From positions 1 to 64,000 of the forward strand of contig CAVAJF010000005.1 of the NCBI GenBank assembly GCA_963588905.1: a stretch of DNA of 64,000 nt, given 5' to 3'. This document shows, in pieces, positions 26,153-34,704 of the stretch. Under the pieces are notes generated by a model. It did not search any database. It had not been told where the DNA came from and saw nothing but the letters and a program-made list of their open reading frames with translations. Position numbers and translations under genes: made by a program. The stretch is from Butyricicoccus_A sp963588905. GTDB lineage: Bacteria > Bacillota > Clostridia > Oscillospirales > Butyricicoccaceae. Each line of letters begins with the position of its first letter. Position 1 is the stretch's first letter.

Positions 26153-26181
26153 TTGACGAGGAAATCTGAATTTTATATAAT
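26153..26181 (+). promoter_or_regulatory. Promoter of the divergent LysR gene
   Basis: TTGACG (26153-26158), 17-nt spacer, TATAAT (26176-26181), 22 nt before the ATG at 26204. The divergent intergenic region 26059-26203 is the probable site of LysR autoregulation and control of the redox operon. Confidence 0.7.
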
Positions 26182-26203
26182 AACGGTGAAAGGCGGTGAG
26201 AAC

Positions 26204-27109
26204 ATGTATAATTCACAGTTGGAGACATTTGTTCGGGTTGCAGACGCGGGCAGTTTTAATCGAGCTGCAGAGCAGAGCTATGTTACACCGACAGCAGTAA
26301 TGAAGCAAATCAATTTACTGGAATCAAAATTGGGCGTGAAATTGTTTGAACGCACGCACCGCGGACTGACATTGACGCGGGCGGGAGAGTCGCTGTACAG
26401 CGATGCAAAATACATCATGCAGTACTGCAAAGATGCTGTGATTCGTGCGCAAAATGCGATGCAGGAAAATGATACCGTGATTCGCATTGGAACTTCACCG
26501 ATGACTCCGGCTCAAGTTCTTGTCGATTTATGGCCGAAGATTCATGAACATTGTCCGGAAATTAAATTTCAACTGGTTCCGTTTGAAAATACTTTGGAAA
26601 ATGCACAGGAAATTCTAAAAAACTTGGGACACAACATTGACATCATTGCCGGTATCTTTGACGATACGATGCTGAACGTGAGACAGTGCGCTGGTTTTGA
26701 AATTTCTACAGAACCACTCTGCTGTGCAGTATCTATTTATCATCCGCTTGCCAGAAAACAAAAGCTGCAAATACAGGATTTATACGGAGAAAAGTTGATG
26801 CTGATGCATCGCGGATGGAGCAGTCATGTCGATGCGCTCCGAGATGATATTTGGAAAAATCATGGACAGATTGAAATTGTCGATTTTGATTTTTATAGTG
26901 TAGATATTTTTAATCGCTGCGAAAACAGCCATGATATATTGATGGCTGTGCAGGCTTGGGAAAATGTGCATCCGTTGCTGAAAGTGATTCCGGTAGAATG
27001 GGATCACAGCATTCCCTATGGTCTGCTGCACTCACCGGAACCGTCGGAAACCGTCAAACGCTTTTTGGCTGCTTTGCAAACCGTGCTGCACGAAAAAACA
27101 CAGTTATAA
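26204..27109 (+). CDS. LysR family transcriptional regulator of the redox operon
   Basis: A 301-residue LysR regulator: helix-turn-helix at residues 3-45 (LETFVRVADAGSFNRAAEQSY, then TAVMKQINLLESKLG) and an effector-binding domain beyond residue 90. ATG 26204 lies behind AGGCGGTGAG. The divergent arrangement next to the alcohol dehydrogenase/flavodoxin operon suggests that it activates that operon, as is common for LysR proteins. The inducer is unknown. Confidence 0.9.
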   Translation: MYNSQLETFVRVADAGSFNRAAEQSYVTPTAVMKQINLLESKLGVKLFERTHRGLTLTRAGESLYSDAKYIMQYCKDAVIRAQNAMQENDTVIRIGTSPMTPAQVLVDLWPKIHEHCPEIKFQLVPFENTLENAQEILKNLGHNIDIIAGIFDDTMLNVRQCAGFEISTEPLCCAVSIYHPLARKQKLQIQDLYGEKLMLMHRGWSSHVDALRDDIWKNHGQIEIVDFDFYSVDIFNRCENSHDILMAVQAWENVHPLLKVIPVEWDHSIPYGLLHSPEPSETVKRFLAALQTVLHEKTQL

Positions 27110-27132
27110 CGGAAACGTAGAAACGAATAAAC

Positions 27133-27162
27133 AAAACGAGACTTCGGAAGAAGTCTCGTTTG
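27133..27162 (+). terminator. Terminator after the LysR gene
   Basis: Stem AACGAGACTTC / GAAGTCTCGTT with GGAA loop. Confidence 0.8.
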
Positions 27163-27275
27163 CTATATACTGCCTCTATGTGATAAAAAATTAAGTGAAT
27201 ATAAGAAAAAATCGTGAAAATATTCAGAAAACCTTGGTAAAACCACAGAATAAATTCGGAATTCTGTAAAAAATC

Positions 27276-27304
27276 TGGACAGAGATAGAAAATATAGATA
27301 TAAT
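27276..27304 (+). promoter_or_regulatory. Promoter of the first LacI gene
   Basis: TGGACA (27276-27281), 17-nt spacer, TATAAT (27299-27304). Confidence 0.65.
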
Positions 27305-27358
27305 AGTAAAACAATAGGAAAACTTGTAATTAGAATTTATATTACGGGGTGGAGTGCT

Positions 27359-28420
27359 ATGTCGATCAAACACATCGCGCAGCTAGCTGGAGTATCTCCG
27401 GCGACGGTTTCGCGTGTGCTGAATAATCCGAATTATCATTGTTCATCAGAAGAAATGCGAACAGCGATTTTAAATGCTGCGCGGCAGCTAAATTATGTGC
27501 CGAATGAGGCGGCGCGAAATTTAAAGAAAGGAGCCAAGACGCAAACCAAACTGCGCTATTTGGGAATTTTGGTTACCCGTGGACGAGAAGCAGATATTGA
27601 TCCATTTTTTCGGGAATTACTGCGTCTATTAGAGGGAGAAATTCACCGCAATAGCTGTTTGTTGTCTAACATATGGTACCGTCCGGAATTTTCTTTAGAA
27701 ATTTCTGTTGCGGTTGAAAAAGAGGCTGAACAGATGTTTGCGAATCAGCAAAGGCTGGATGGACTGATTGTTGTCGGAAAGTGCAGTCGGCAGGGATTGC
27801 AGGCATTAAAAAAACGGTGTCGATATTTGGTTTCCGTCAATCGAAATTCGACCAACTATGAAATAGATGAGGTTTTGTGTGACGGCAAAAAGATTGCAGC
27901 GACTGCCGTAGAGCATCTCATCCATCTGGGACATCGGCGCATTTGCTATGTGGGTGAATGTCACGGCGAAGCACGATTTATCGGCTTTCAGCGGGCGCTC
28001 GAGAAGTATGACATTCCGATTTATTCGGAATATATGATTCAAGCCCAAGCGAAAGAGGAAGACGGCTTTCATATTATGGAACAGCTGTCGCACCAGTCGT
28101 TTGCACCGACTGCCATTTATTGCGCGCATGATATTATCGCAGTGGGTATGCTGAAATATTTGTCTCAGTATAAACGCACGTATTATCATCCGTCTATTGC
28201 TTCCAGCGATGATATTGCGGAAGCACAAGAGACAACACCGATGCTGACGACGGTACATTTGCCAAAGGAGGAAATGGCGCGGTATGCGCTATTTTTGCTG
28301 CTAGACCATATGAATGGCGGGCACAAGTCTGTGACGCGAATCGAACTGGAAGTACAGCTAATTCGTCGAGAGAGCTGCCGCGATGTCAGCGAGACGGAAG
28401 AATGTGAATATTATATCTGA
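27359..28420 (+). CDS. LacI family transcriptional regulator (first)
   Basis: A 353-residue sugar-type repressor. The LacI helix-turn-helix is at the N-terminus (IKHIAQLAGVSPATVSRVLNNP, with the hinge helix near residues 45-60), followed by a periplasmic-binding-protein-like effector domain ending near residue 335. The member type resembles galactose-operon-like LacI proteins with CDG and GHRRICYVGE segments. It has its own promoter and a terminator after it. Together with the second LacI gene it likely governs the transporter/IolE cluster downstream. Confidence 0.9.
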   Translation: MSIKHIAQLAGVSPATVSRVLNNPNYHCSSEEMRTAILNAARQLNYVPNEAARNLKKGAKTQTKLRYLGILVTRGREADIDPFFRELLRLLEGEIHRNSCLLSNIWYRPEFSLEISVAVEKEAEQMFANQQRLDGLIVVGKCSRQGLQALKKRCRYLVSVNRNSTNYEIDEVLCDGKKIAATAVEHLIHLGHRRICYVGECHGEARFIGFQRALEKYDIPIYSEYMIQAQAKEEDGFHIMEQLSHQSFAPTAIYCAHDIIAVGMLKYLSQYKRTYYHPSIASSDDIAEAQETTPMLTTVHLPKEEMARYALFLLLDHMNGGHKSVTRIELEVQLIRRESCRDVSETEECEYYI

Positions 28421-28431
28421 GATGTTCTGTG

Positions 28432-28468
28432 CAGGCAGATTTGGGAATGTAATTCCTAAATCTGCCTG
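28432..28468 (+). terminator. Terminator after the first LacI gene
   Basis: A stem of 17 positions with one mismatch (CAGGCAGATTTGGGAAT paired with ATTCCTAAATCTGCCTG) and a 3-nt loop. The T-run is weak. Confidence 0.75.
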
Positions 28469-28482
28469 TATTAAATTCTAAG

Positions 28483-28511
28483 TTGATAAAATGATAGATT
28501 CGCGCTATAAT
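28483..28511 (+). promoter_or_regulatory. Promoter of the second LacI gene
   Basis: TTGATA (28483-28488), 17-nt spacer, TATAAT (28506-28511). Confidence 0.7.
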
Positions 28512-28551
28512 ACCGATAGAATTTACTTGCGAAGAAAGAGAGGTAGAAGCA

Positions 28552-29604
28552 ATGGCTCGAAAGGTAACAATCAATATGGTGGCGGAACGAGCCGGCGTTT
28601 CTCGCGGTACCGTGGATCGCGTACTCAATCAGCGACCGCATGTCAAGCCGGAATTGTATGATCGAATTGTCAAGGCAATGAAGGAACTCGGCTATATGCC
28701 GCCCAAAGAAGAACAGGCAAAAGCATTGGGGTTGCCGTTGGCAACCGAGACGGGCGGCACATTGGGGATTGTGCTGCCGAATTGGGGCGGATTCTTTAAG
28801 AGTGAAATCATGCGCGGCATTCGGGATGCAGAAGCATTGCTCAGTGATTTTTCTGTCAATGTATTGATTGAACAGTGTGGATCGGATCTTCCTGATGAGA
28901 GCATTGAATGTATGGAGCGTCTGGTGCAGCAGGGAGCCAAGGGTTTGGCAATTTGTGCGATGGATCATGATTCTGTCACGCGAAAGGTCAACGAACTCAG
29001 CGAACAGGGCATTCCGGTTGTGACATTTAATTCGGATTTGACAAACAGCAAGCGGTTGTGCTTTATTGGACAGGATTTAATTGCCGGTGGGCGCGTCGCC
29101 GGAGAATTGATGGCTAAATGTCTCCAGCCGAATGATATTTTAGTCGTGGCGATTGGAAATCCGGAGTTCCATGCACATCGGTTGCGTTTGCAAGGATTTT
29201 GTGAGCGGATTTATGAGCGTGGGTTTAGTGGAAAATCATTAGAAATTATTGAAACGTATAATGATTATTCTTTGACGTATCAAAAGATTCACGATATATT
29301 GGAGCGCGTGCCGGATGTAAAAGGAATTTATATGGCAAATCATAGCGTTACCGGCTGCGTAGAAGCGATTCGCAGTATGAACAAGAGTGGATCTGTTCAT
29401 GTTATCAGCCATGATTTAACAGATGCAACGCGGCGATTGCTGAAAAATGAGGAAATTGATTTTACCATTGCACAAAATATCTATCAGCAGGGCTATCGTT
29501 CCTTGATCGTGTTGAGAGAGTATTTGCACAAGGGAATGGTGCCAAAAGATACCGAGCGTTCCAAAATAGATATTATCTGTTCAGAAAATATGGAAGCAGT
29601 ATAA
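28552..29604 (+). CDS. LacI family transcriptional regulator (second)
   Basis: A 350-residue regulator with the N-terminal motif INMVAERAGVSRGTVDRVLNQRP and a substrate-binding domain of the Peripla_BP_4 type (GGTLGIVLPNWGGFFKSEIMRG, then FNSDLTNSKRLCFIGQD). VDRVLN in place of VSRVLN and the ribose-binding-like core match regulators of inositol and ribose-type pathways, which fits the IolE/IolG-like genes downstream. It has its own promoter and terminator. The inducer is not known. Confidence 0.9.
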   Translation: MARKVTINMVAERAGVSRGTVDRVLNQRPHVKPELYDRIVKAMKELGYMPPKEEQAKALGLPLATETGGTLGIVLPNWGGFFKSEIMRGIRDAEALLSDFSVNVLIEQCGSDLPDESIECMERLVQQGAKGLAICAMDHDSVTRKVNELSEQGIPVVTFNSDLTNSKRLCFIGQDLIAGGRVAGELMAKCLQPNDILVVAIGNPEFHAHRLRLQGFCERIYERGFSGKSLEIIETYNDYSLTYQKIHDILERVPDVKGIYMANHSVTGCVEAIRSMNKSGSVHVISHDLTDATRRLLKNEEIDFTIAQNIYQQGYRSLIVLREYLHKGMVPKDTERSKIDIICSENMEAV

Positions 29605-29631
29605 ATTGTGCATATATGAAGTGAAAAGCAC

Positions 29632-29674
29632 AAAGCAGGAGTTGGATTTATAGATCTAACTCCTGCTTTTTTCA
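29632..29674 (+). terminator. Terminator after the second LacI gene
   Basis: Stem AAAGCAGGAGTT / AACTCCTGCTTT followed by T6. Confidence 0.9.
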
Positions 29675-29790
29675 CCCATTTGAATCGGAATTGAGCAATA
29701 TAGACAAAAAAACAACAAGAAATTTGGATTGAGAAGGGGAAAAATCGAGAAAGTTTCAGAATGAATCGGAAAGATAAAAAACACACAGAA

Positions 29791-29911
29791 ATTATCGGCA
29801 CAAAATTGACACAACGATAATAAAAGTGAAAAAAACACTGGATTTATTGAAAATATCTTCGTTGACAGTGTTAAAATAATGTGGTATAAAATAATTGTGC
29901 TAAGAAGCACA
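29791..29911 (+). promoter_or_regulatory. Promoter and two dyads upstream of the symporter gene
   Basis: Promoter TTGACA (29862-29867), 17-nt spacer, TATAAA (29885-29890). Two inverted repeats flank it: ATTATCG/CGATAAT (29791-29797 and 29815-29821), and TGTGCT-AAGA-AGCACA (29896-29911), which sits at or just after the start of transcription. Both are plausible LacI-family operators for the two regulators encoded just upstream. Confidence 0.65.
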
Positions 29912-29944
29912 GAAAAATAAAAGCACAAAGAGAGGAGAAACTTT

Positions 29945-31336
29945 ATGAAACATGAAGTGGCTCAGACAGACGGAAAGCTGAGCATGAAAGAAAAGCTGTC
30001 GTACAGCATGGGCGAGGTTGCAACCTGCGCGATGTTCGCATTGTTTACGACGCTGTTGGTATTTTTCTATACTGATGTTATCGGTGTTTCGCCGGCAACC
30101 GTTGGTACGATCATTGCAATTTCTCAGGTATTTAATGGTGCATCGGACATCTGTGCGGGCTTCATCGTAGACCGCACCCGTTCCAAGTATGGACGCGTTC
30201 GTCCGTGGCTGTTGTGGATGGCTATTCCGTATACGGTAGCCGCAGTACTTCTGATGACGGTTCCGCAGATCGGCGGTATGGCACAGGCAATTTACATCTT
30301 TATTACGTATAACCTGATGCTGACAGTGGTTTACACCTTGACACAGCTGCCGTATGCGACGCTGGTTACCTATATGACCAGAGATCAGAATGAGCGTGCA
30401 AGCGCAAACGTTGTTCGTATGACAATCTCTCCACTGGCAAACATGGCAATGACGCTGGGCTTCCTGCCGCTGGTATCTTTGCTCGGCGGCGGACAGCAGG
30501 CTTGGATCAAGGCAACGGCAATCTATGGTATTGCGTGCAGCGCACTGCTGCTGTGGTGCTTCTTCTTCACCAAGGAGCGTGTACAGGTTGTTGACGAGTC
30601 CAAGGGAGAAAAGCTTCCGCTTAAGACAGCAATCGTTGTTCTGTTCAAGAATAAGTACTTTATCATTGCATTCCTGTTCTTCTTTGCACTGGCATTCTAT
30701 CAGACAGTTGCTGGTACGATGCTGACCTATTACTGTAAGAACTTCCTGGGCACAGAAAATCTGATGGGCGTTATCAACTTTGCTTGCCAGATTATGATGG
30801 TTGTCTGCACACCGATTATCGGTTTGCTCATCCATAAGATGTCTAAGAGAAACTGGTGTGTGTTTGGCGCCGTATGCATCATCGTTGGTGCACTGATTAT
30901 TCCGCTTGGCCCGACAAGTGTACCGGTTGTATTTGGCGGCACGTTGCTGCGCGGCGTTGGTCTGGCTTGTGAGTACGCGATGATGTACACCATGGTCGCT
31001 GACGTTGTAGAATACGGCCAATGGAAGACTGGTATGCGCACACCGTCTGCGATTCAGAGTGCAGTTACTTCCGGTCAGAAGTTTGGACAGGGCATCTGCT
31101 CTGCAGCAATCGGCGCAATCATGAGCTGGGCTGGATATAATGGTGTTGCAAGCGCAGCAGAACAGACACAAAAGGCTCTGGATACGGTATACAATCTGTT
31201 TGTATATGGCATGGTTGCCACGGCAATCTTTATCATCGTTATCCTGCTGTTCTATCATCTGGACAAGGAATATCCGAAGATCATGAAGGATCTGTTAGCA
31301 CGTGAGAAGGCTGCAAAGGAAGCAGCAGAACAATAA
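29945..31336 (+). CDS. GPH family (MelB-like) glycoside/sugar symporter
   Basis: A 463-residue major-facilitator protein of the glycoside-pentoside-hexuronide:cation symporter family, with about 12 membrane segments. N-terminal KLSYSMGEVATCAMFALF and GFIVDRTRSKYGRVRPWLLW (the family loop after TM2) and the mid-protein YCKNFLGTE are typical. It imports a sugar, glycoside or polyol with Na+ or H+. It is the first gene of the cluster with the IolG-like dehydrogenase, IolE and an isomerase, which suggests a polyol or an unusual sugar. Confidence 0.9.
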   Translation: MKHEVAQTDGKLSMKEKLSYSMGEVATCAMFALFTTLLVFFYTDVIGVSPATVGTIIAISQVFNGASDICAGFIVDRTRSKYGRVRPWLLWMAIPYTVAAVLLMTVPQIGGMAQAIYIFITYNLMLTVVYTLTQLPYATLVTYMTRDQNERASANVVRMTISPLANMAMTLGFLPLVSLLGGGQQAWIKATAIYGIACSALLLWCFFFTKERVQVVDESKGEKLPLKTAIVVLFKNKYFIIAFLFFFALAFYQTVAGTMLTYYCKNFLGTENLMGVINFACQIMMVVCTPIIGLLIHKMSKRNWCVFGAVCIIVGALIIPLGPTSVPVVFGGTLLRGVGLACEYAMMYTMVADVVEYGQWKTGMRTPSAIQSAVTSGQKFGQGICSAAIGAIMSWAGYNGVASAAEQTQKALDTVYNLFVYGMVATAIFIIVILLFYHLDKEYPKIMKDLLAREKAAKEAAEQ

Positions 31337-31375
31337 ATCAACAACAAGAAAAAATTTTTAAAGGAGTGTTTGATT

Positions 31376-32392
31376 ATGTTAAACGTAGGTATTATCGGTG
31401 TAGGTTCGATGGGCACGCAGCATTTCCTGCGCATTATGAACAAGATTAACGGAGCAACAGTGGTTGCTGTATCCGACATCAACGAGGCACACGCAAAGGA
31501 AGTTATCGCACCGTATCCGTCCGTTCGTTTTATCGCTGATCCGTTCGCACTGATTAACGATCCGGAAGTAGATGCAATCGTGATTGTATCCATTGACTCC
31601 ACCCATGAGGAGTACTGCCTGGAAGCAATCAAGTGCGGCAAGTTCATCTTCTGTGAGAAGCCGCTGTCTGCATCTGCTGAGGGTGCAAAGAAGGTTGTTG
31701 ACGCAGAGATTGCAGGCGGCAAGCGCCTGATTCAGATGGGCTTCAACCGTCGTTTCGATCCGGCTTACGAAGAGCTGAAGGCACTGGTTGTTTCCGGTAA
31801 GCTGGGTGCTCCGCTGGTAGCACATTGCGCACATCGTAACGCAAACTATCCGGCACAGTATGATGACGTTGTTGCTGTTACCGGCACTGCTATCCATGAG
31901 ATTGACACCATGGCATGGCTGGTAGGCGACTACTTCACCAAGGCACAGGTTATCTTCCCGAAGTGCTCCCGTCATTCCAAGAACAAGGATCTGCATGACC
32001 CGCAGATTGTCATGCTGACCACTTCCTCTGGCATGGTAATCAGCTGCGAGATTTGGGTAAACTGCCAGTACGCATACGACATTCGCTGCGAAGTTCTGTG
32101 CGAGGACGGCACTGCAACCCTGCCGCGTCCGTCTCGTGTAGACGTTTGCACCAACCAGACCCATTACAAGGGCATGACCACTGACGGTCTGGGCTACTTT
32201 GCAGAAGCATATGATCGTGAGTTCCAGGCTTGGGCTGATGCTTGCAACGCAGGTACTTACTGCAAGGCTGCTGCTTCCGCTTGGGATGGCTACTGCGCAG
32301 CAGTTACTACCGACGCTTGCCTGAAGTCTCAGAAGAGCGGCGCGATTGAAGAAGTTCCGCTGACCGATCGTCCGGACTTCTACAAGGGCTAA
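31376..32392 (+). CDS. iolG: Gfo/Idh/MocA oxidoreductase, inositol 2-dehydrogenase-like
   Basis: A 338-residue NAD(P)-dependent dehydrogenase, with the Rossmann motif VGIIGVGSMGTQH at the N-terminus, CEKPLSA near residue 96 (catalytic Lys), GFNRRFDPAYEEL near 122 and the catalytic-His segment GTAIHEIDTMAWL near 172. These match inositol 2-dehydrogenases, which oxidise myo-inositol to scyllo-inosose. ATG 31376 follows AAGGAG; a TTG at 31370 is an alternative. Codon use is more optimised than in neighbours. Related enzymes act on other sugars and glycosides, so the gene symbol is tentative. Confidence 0.82.
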   Translation: MLNVGIIGVGSMGTQHFLRIMNKINGATVVAVSDINEAHAKEVIAPYPSVRFIADPFALINDPEVDAIVIVSIDSTHEEYCLEAIKCGKFIFCEKPLSASAEGAKKVVDAEIAGGKRLIQMGFNRRFDPAYEELKALVVSGKLGAPLVAHCAHRNANYPAQYDDVVAVTGTAIHEIDTMAWLVGDYFTKAQVIFPKCSRHSKNKDLHDPQIVMLTTSSGMVISCEIWVNCQYAYDIRCEVLCEDGTATLPRPSRVDVCTNQTHYKGMTTDGLGYFAEAYDREFQAWADACNAGTYCKAAASAWDGYCAAVTTDACLKSQKSGAIEEVPLTDRPDFYKG

Positions 32393-32433
32393 TTGATATT
32401 TGCCAACCTCTAACTCTCTCCACTTTTTGAGTA

Positions 32434-32470
32434 AGGAGCCGGCGGGAATGCCATCCTGACCGGCTCCTTG
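32434..32470 (+). repeat. Intergenic hairpin between the dehydrogenase and iolE
   Basis: Stem AAGGAGCCGG / CCGGCTCCTT with a 17-nt loop and no T-run. Part of the loop (GGAATGCCAT) can also pair with ATGGCATTTCC just before iolE, so two alternative folds exist. It may be an RNA-processing or stability element that sets different expression of the flanking genes. Confidence 0.6.
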
Positions 32471-32507
32471 TCAAAATGGCATTTCCTGTTTGAAAAGGAG
32501 ATTACAT

Positions 32508-33398
32508 ATGTTTAATAACGTAAAACTTGGTATTGCACCGATTGGCTGGACCAACGATGACATGCCGCAGCTGGGCGGAGAACTGACATTTGAACAGATG
32601 ATCTCGGAAGCTGCATTGGCAGGCTTTCAGGGAACAGAAGTCGGTGGAAAATTCCCGACAGATCCGGATGTGTTGAATAAAGCACTGGATTTACGCGGCA
32701 TCAAAATTGCGTCTCAGTGGTTTTCTAGTTTCCTGTGCTCTACTCCTTATGAAGAAAACGAAAAGGCTTTTATTGCACAGCTGGACTTTTTGGAAAAGGT
32801 CGGTGCATCTCGCATCAATGTGTGTGAGCTGACACGCAATCTGTTTGCAGAAGAGTGCTCGATGTTTGGTGACAACAAGCCGATTGCTTCGGATGAAGAA
32901 TGGGGAAAGCTGTGCACCGGTCTGAATAAGCTGGGCAAGATTGCAGCAGATCGCGGCTTTAAGCTGTGTTATCATCACCACATGGCAACCGTTGTGCAGA
33001 CCTTTGAAGAAACCAAGCGTCTGATGGATAACACCGATCCGCGCTATGTATATCTGTGCTTTGATACCGGTCACTTTACCTTCTCCGGTGAGGATGCAGT
33101 AAAGGCAGCGAAGGAATTCGGTCCGCGTATCGGTCATGTACATCTGAAGGATATTCGTCCGGACATGATGAAGCGTGCACATGAAGAAGGCTTTAAGTTC
33201 CGTAAGGCTGTTCTGGAAGGCTGCTTTACCATTCCGGGAGACGGTTGTGTAGACTATCTGGGGGTTTTTGCAGCACTGCACGATGCACACTATGAAGGCT
33301 GGTTTGTGGTAGAAGCGGAGCAGGATCCGGCAAAGGCAAATCCGTTCGAGTATGCGTGCAAGGCTCGCGATTATATTAAGAAAACAGCTGGCATTTAA
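32508..33398 (+). CDS. iolE: Myo-inosose-2 dehydratase
   Basis: Dehydrates scyllo-inosose to 3D-(3,5/4)-trihydroxycyclohexane-1,2-dione, the second step of inositol breakdown. The 296-residue TIM-barrel protein begins with the IolE-typical LGIAPIGWTNDDMPQLGG, has SQWFSSFL near residue 68, KLCYHHHMATVVQT near 158 and LCFDTGHFTFSG near 183 (metal ligands). ATG 32508 follows AAAAGGAGA. IolB, IolC, IolD and IolJ, needed to finish the pathway, are not in the window. Confidence 0.9.
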   Translation: MFNNVKLGIAPIGWTNDDMPQLGGELTFEQMISEAALAGFQGTEVGGKFPTDPDVLNKALDLRGIKIASQWFSSFLCSTPYEENEKAFIAQLDFLEKVGASRINVCELTRNLFAEECSMFGDNKPIASDEEWGKLCTGLNKLGKIAADRGFKLCYHHHMATVVQTFEETKRLMDNTDPRYVYLCFDTGHFTFSGEDAVKAAKEFGPRIGHVHLKDIRPDMMKRAHEEGFKFRKAVLEGCFTIPGDGCVDYLGVFAALHDAHYEGWFVVEAEQDPAKANPFEYACKARDYIKKTAGI

Positions 33399-33458
33399 GG
33401 ATTGCAATAGCACATGAATTGTGTTAATGTATAACAAAAGAGTAAAGGAGAACTTGAT

Positions 33459-34247
33459 ATGAAACTGTTAAAAGGCGCATGCATCGAACCGATGTATTCT
33501 GAGATTCCGTTTCTCGATCGTTTTCAGGCAGCAAAGGACGACGGATTCGACTATGTAGAGTTCTGGAGCTGGACGGACAAGGATCTGGATGCTGTCAAGG
33601 CAGCAGCAGAGAAGGCGGGCATTGGCATCAGCGGTTTCAACGGCGATGCGGATTATTCTCTGGTTGATCCGACCCACAAGGAAAAGTATCTGGAGTTCCT
33701 GAAGAAGTCTGTAGCAGCTGCGCAGAAGATTGGTGCAAAGAGCGTGACCATTCATTCTAACGCACTGGGCGATGGCGGGATTGTTGTCAACCATTACGAC
33801 AACCTGTCCGATACGGTAAAGCTGTGCTCCATGTACGACATGCTGCTCGACTGCGCAAAGATTGCAGAAGAGAGCGGTATCCAGATGAATCTGGAAGGTC
33901 TGAACATCACCACTGACCATGTCGGCAACTTCCTGAAGAACACGCAGATGGCAGCAGAGATAATTCGTCTGATTCACTCTCCGAAGCTGCGTATTCTGTA
34001 CGATGCATATCATATGCAGCTCAACGAAGGCAAGATTTGCGATACCATTCGTGAGTACATTGATACCATTGGCCATATTCATATTGCCGATGCACCGGGC
34101 CGTCATGAGCCGGGCACAGGCGAAATCTGCTACAAGAACGTCATGAACGTCCTCAAGGAGCTGAACTATACCGGCGTTGTCGGCTGTGAGCTGTTCCCAA
34201 AGACTGATACCAAGACTGCTGTTCCGGCAATCATGGAAATCTTCTAA
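33459..34247 (+). CDS. Sugar isomerase/epimerase, hydroxypyruvate isomerase-like
   Basis: A 262-residue xylose-isomerase-like TIM-barrel protein of the hydroxypyruvate isomerase family. Family features are CIEPMYSEIPFLDRFQAAKDDGFDYVE at the start, the metal Glu in LEGLN near residue 145, ILYDAYHMQLNEG near 178, IGHIHIADAPGRHEPGTGE near 204, and VGCELFPK near 246. It could interconvert hydroxypyruvate and tartronate semialdehyde, or epimerise an inosose (an IolI-like role), which suits the neighbours better. Last gene of the cluster, ended by a strong terminator. Confidence 0.82.
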   Translation: MKLLKGACIEPMYSEIPFLDRFQAAKDDGFDYVEFWSWTDKDLDAVKAAAEKAGIGISGFNGDADYSLVDPTHKEKYLEFLKKSVAAAQKIGAKSVTIHSNALGDGGIVVNHYDNLSDTVKLCSMYDMLLDCAKIAEESGIQMNLEGLNITTDHVGNFLKNTQMAAEIIRLIHSPKLRILYDAYHMQLNEGKICDTIREYIDTIGHIHIADAPGRHEPGTGEICYKNVMNVLKELNYTGVVGCELFPKTDTKTAVPAIMEIF

Positions 34248-34272
34248 CTGTTCTAGCAATACATAGAATTAT

Positions 34273-34318
34273 AAAAATGACATGTATCATTTCGTTTAAG
34301 ATGATACATGTCATTTTT
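34273..34318 (+). terminator. Terminator of the inositol-type cluster
   Basis: Perfect 18-bp stem beginning AAAAATGACATGTATCAT, with T5 at its end. Confidence 0.9.
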
Positions 34319-34352
34319 GTTTTGGAAATAGACATATTTTATCTAGGTCAAG

Positions 34353-34393
34353 ATTTTCTTGTGAAACACGGAGAGATTGTTTCACAAGAAAAT
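34353..34393. repeat. Perfect 15-bp inverted repeat upstream of the isethionate cluster
   Basis: Arms ATTTTCTTGTGAAAC (34353-34367) and GTTTCACAAGAAAAT (34379-34393) with an 11-nt spacer. The core TTCACAAGAA recurs at 34491-34500. The 34319-34704 stretch has no credible gene; it holds this repeat, the third motif copy and a terminator-like hairpin. The layout suggests operators for the sulfonate cluster. Confidence 0.75.
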
Positions 34394-34590
34394 GGATATA
34401 AATGGAAAATCACAAAACCTAGAGAACAAACAAGCAGGAAATATTTCGTGTAAAACGCAAAATGGAAGAAAAATAAGAACGGATAACGTTTTCACAAGAA
34501 CTACAAGATGTTATTTTATATACAGGAATGATTCTATCTATTTAGAAGAAAATCAAGCAGTTGGATGGAGAAATAGGGAATAAATGATGC

Positions 34591-34628
34591 AAATAGGCGG
34601 AAGCGTGAAAACGTTTCCGCCTATTTTC
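34591..34628 (+). terminator. Terminator-like hairpin in the leader of the ABC transporter gene
   Basis: Stem AAATAGGCGGAAGCGT / ACGTTTCCGCCTATTT (one G-T pair) with GAAA loop and a T-rich 3' arm, 77 nt before the start of the substrate-binding protein gene. As no gene precedes it after 34318, it either ends a short RNA or attenuates transcription of the cluster. Confidence 0.7.
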
Positions 34629-34704
34629 CTTGTATCTGAGAGGGTGCGTCGGTATGATAAGAATCAAGAAATTCAAATTTACCAAACCGAAGGAGTTGGA
34701 TGAA

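Noticed and set aside
25258..26169. 303-residue plus-strand frame opposite the alcohol dehydrogenase
   Set aside because: Shadow of a well-conserved enzyme.
29900..31258. 452-residue minus-strand frame across the symporter gene
   Set aside because: Antisense shadow of a clear GPH symporter; the translation is rich in Cys, His, Asn and Arg, typical of spurious frames.
34377..34583. 68-residue frame in the non-coding stretch before the sulfonate cluster
   Set aside because: TTG start inside an inverted repeat, no ribosome binding site, low-complexity sequence. The stretch is better read as regulatory.
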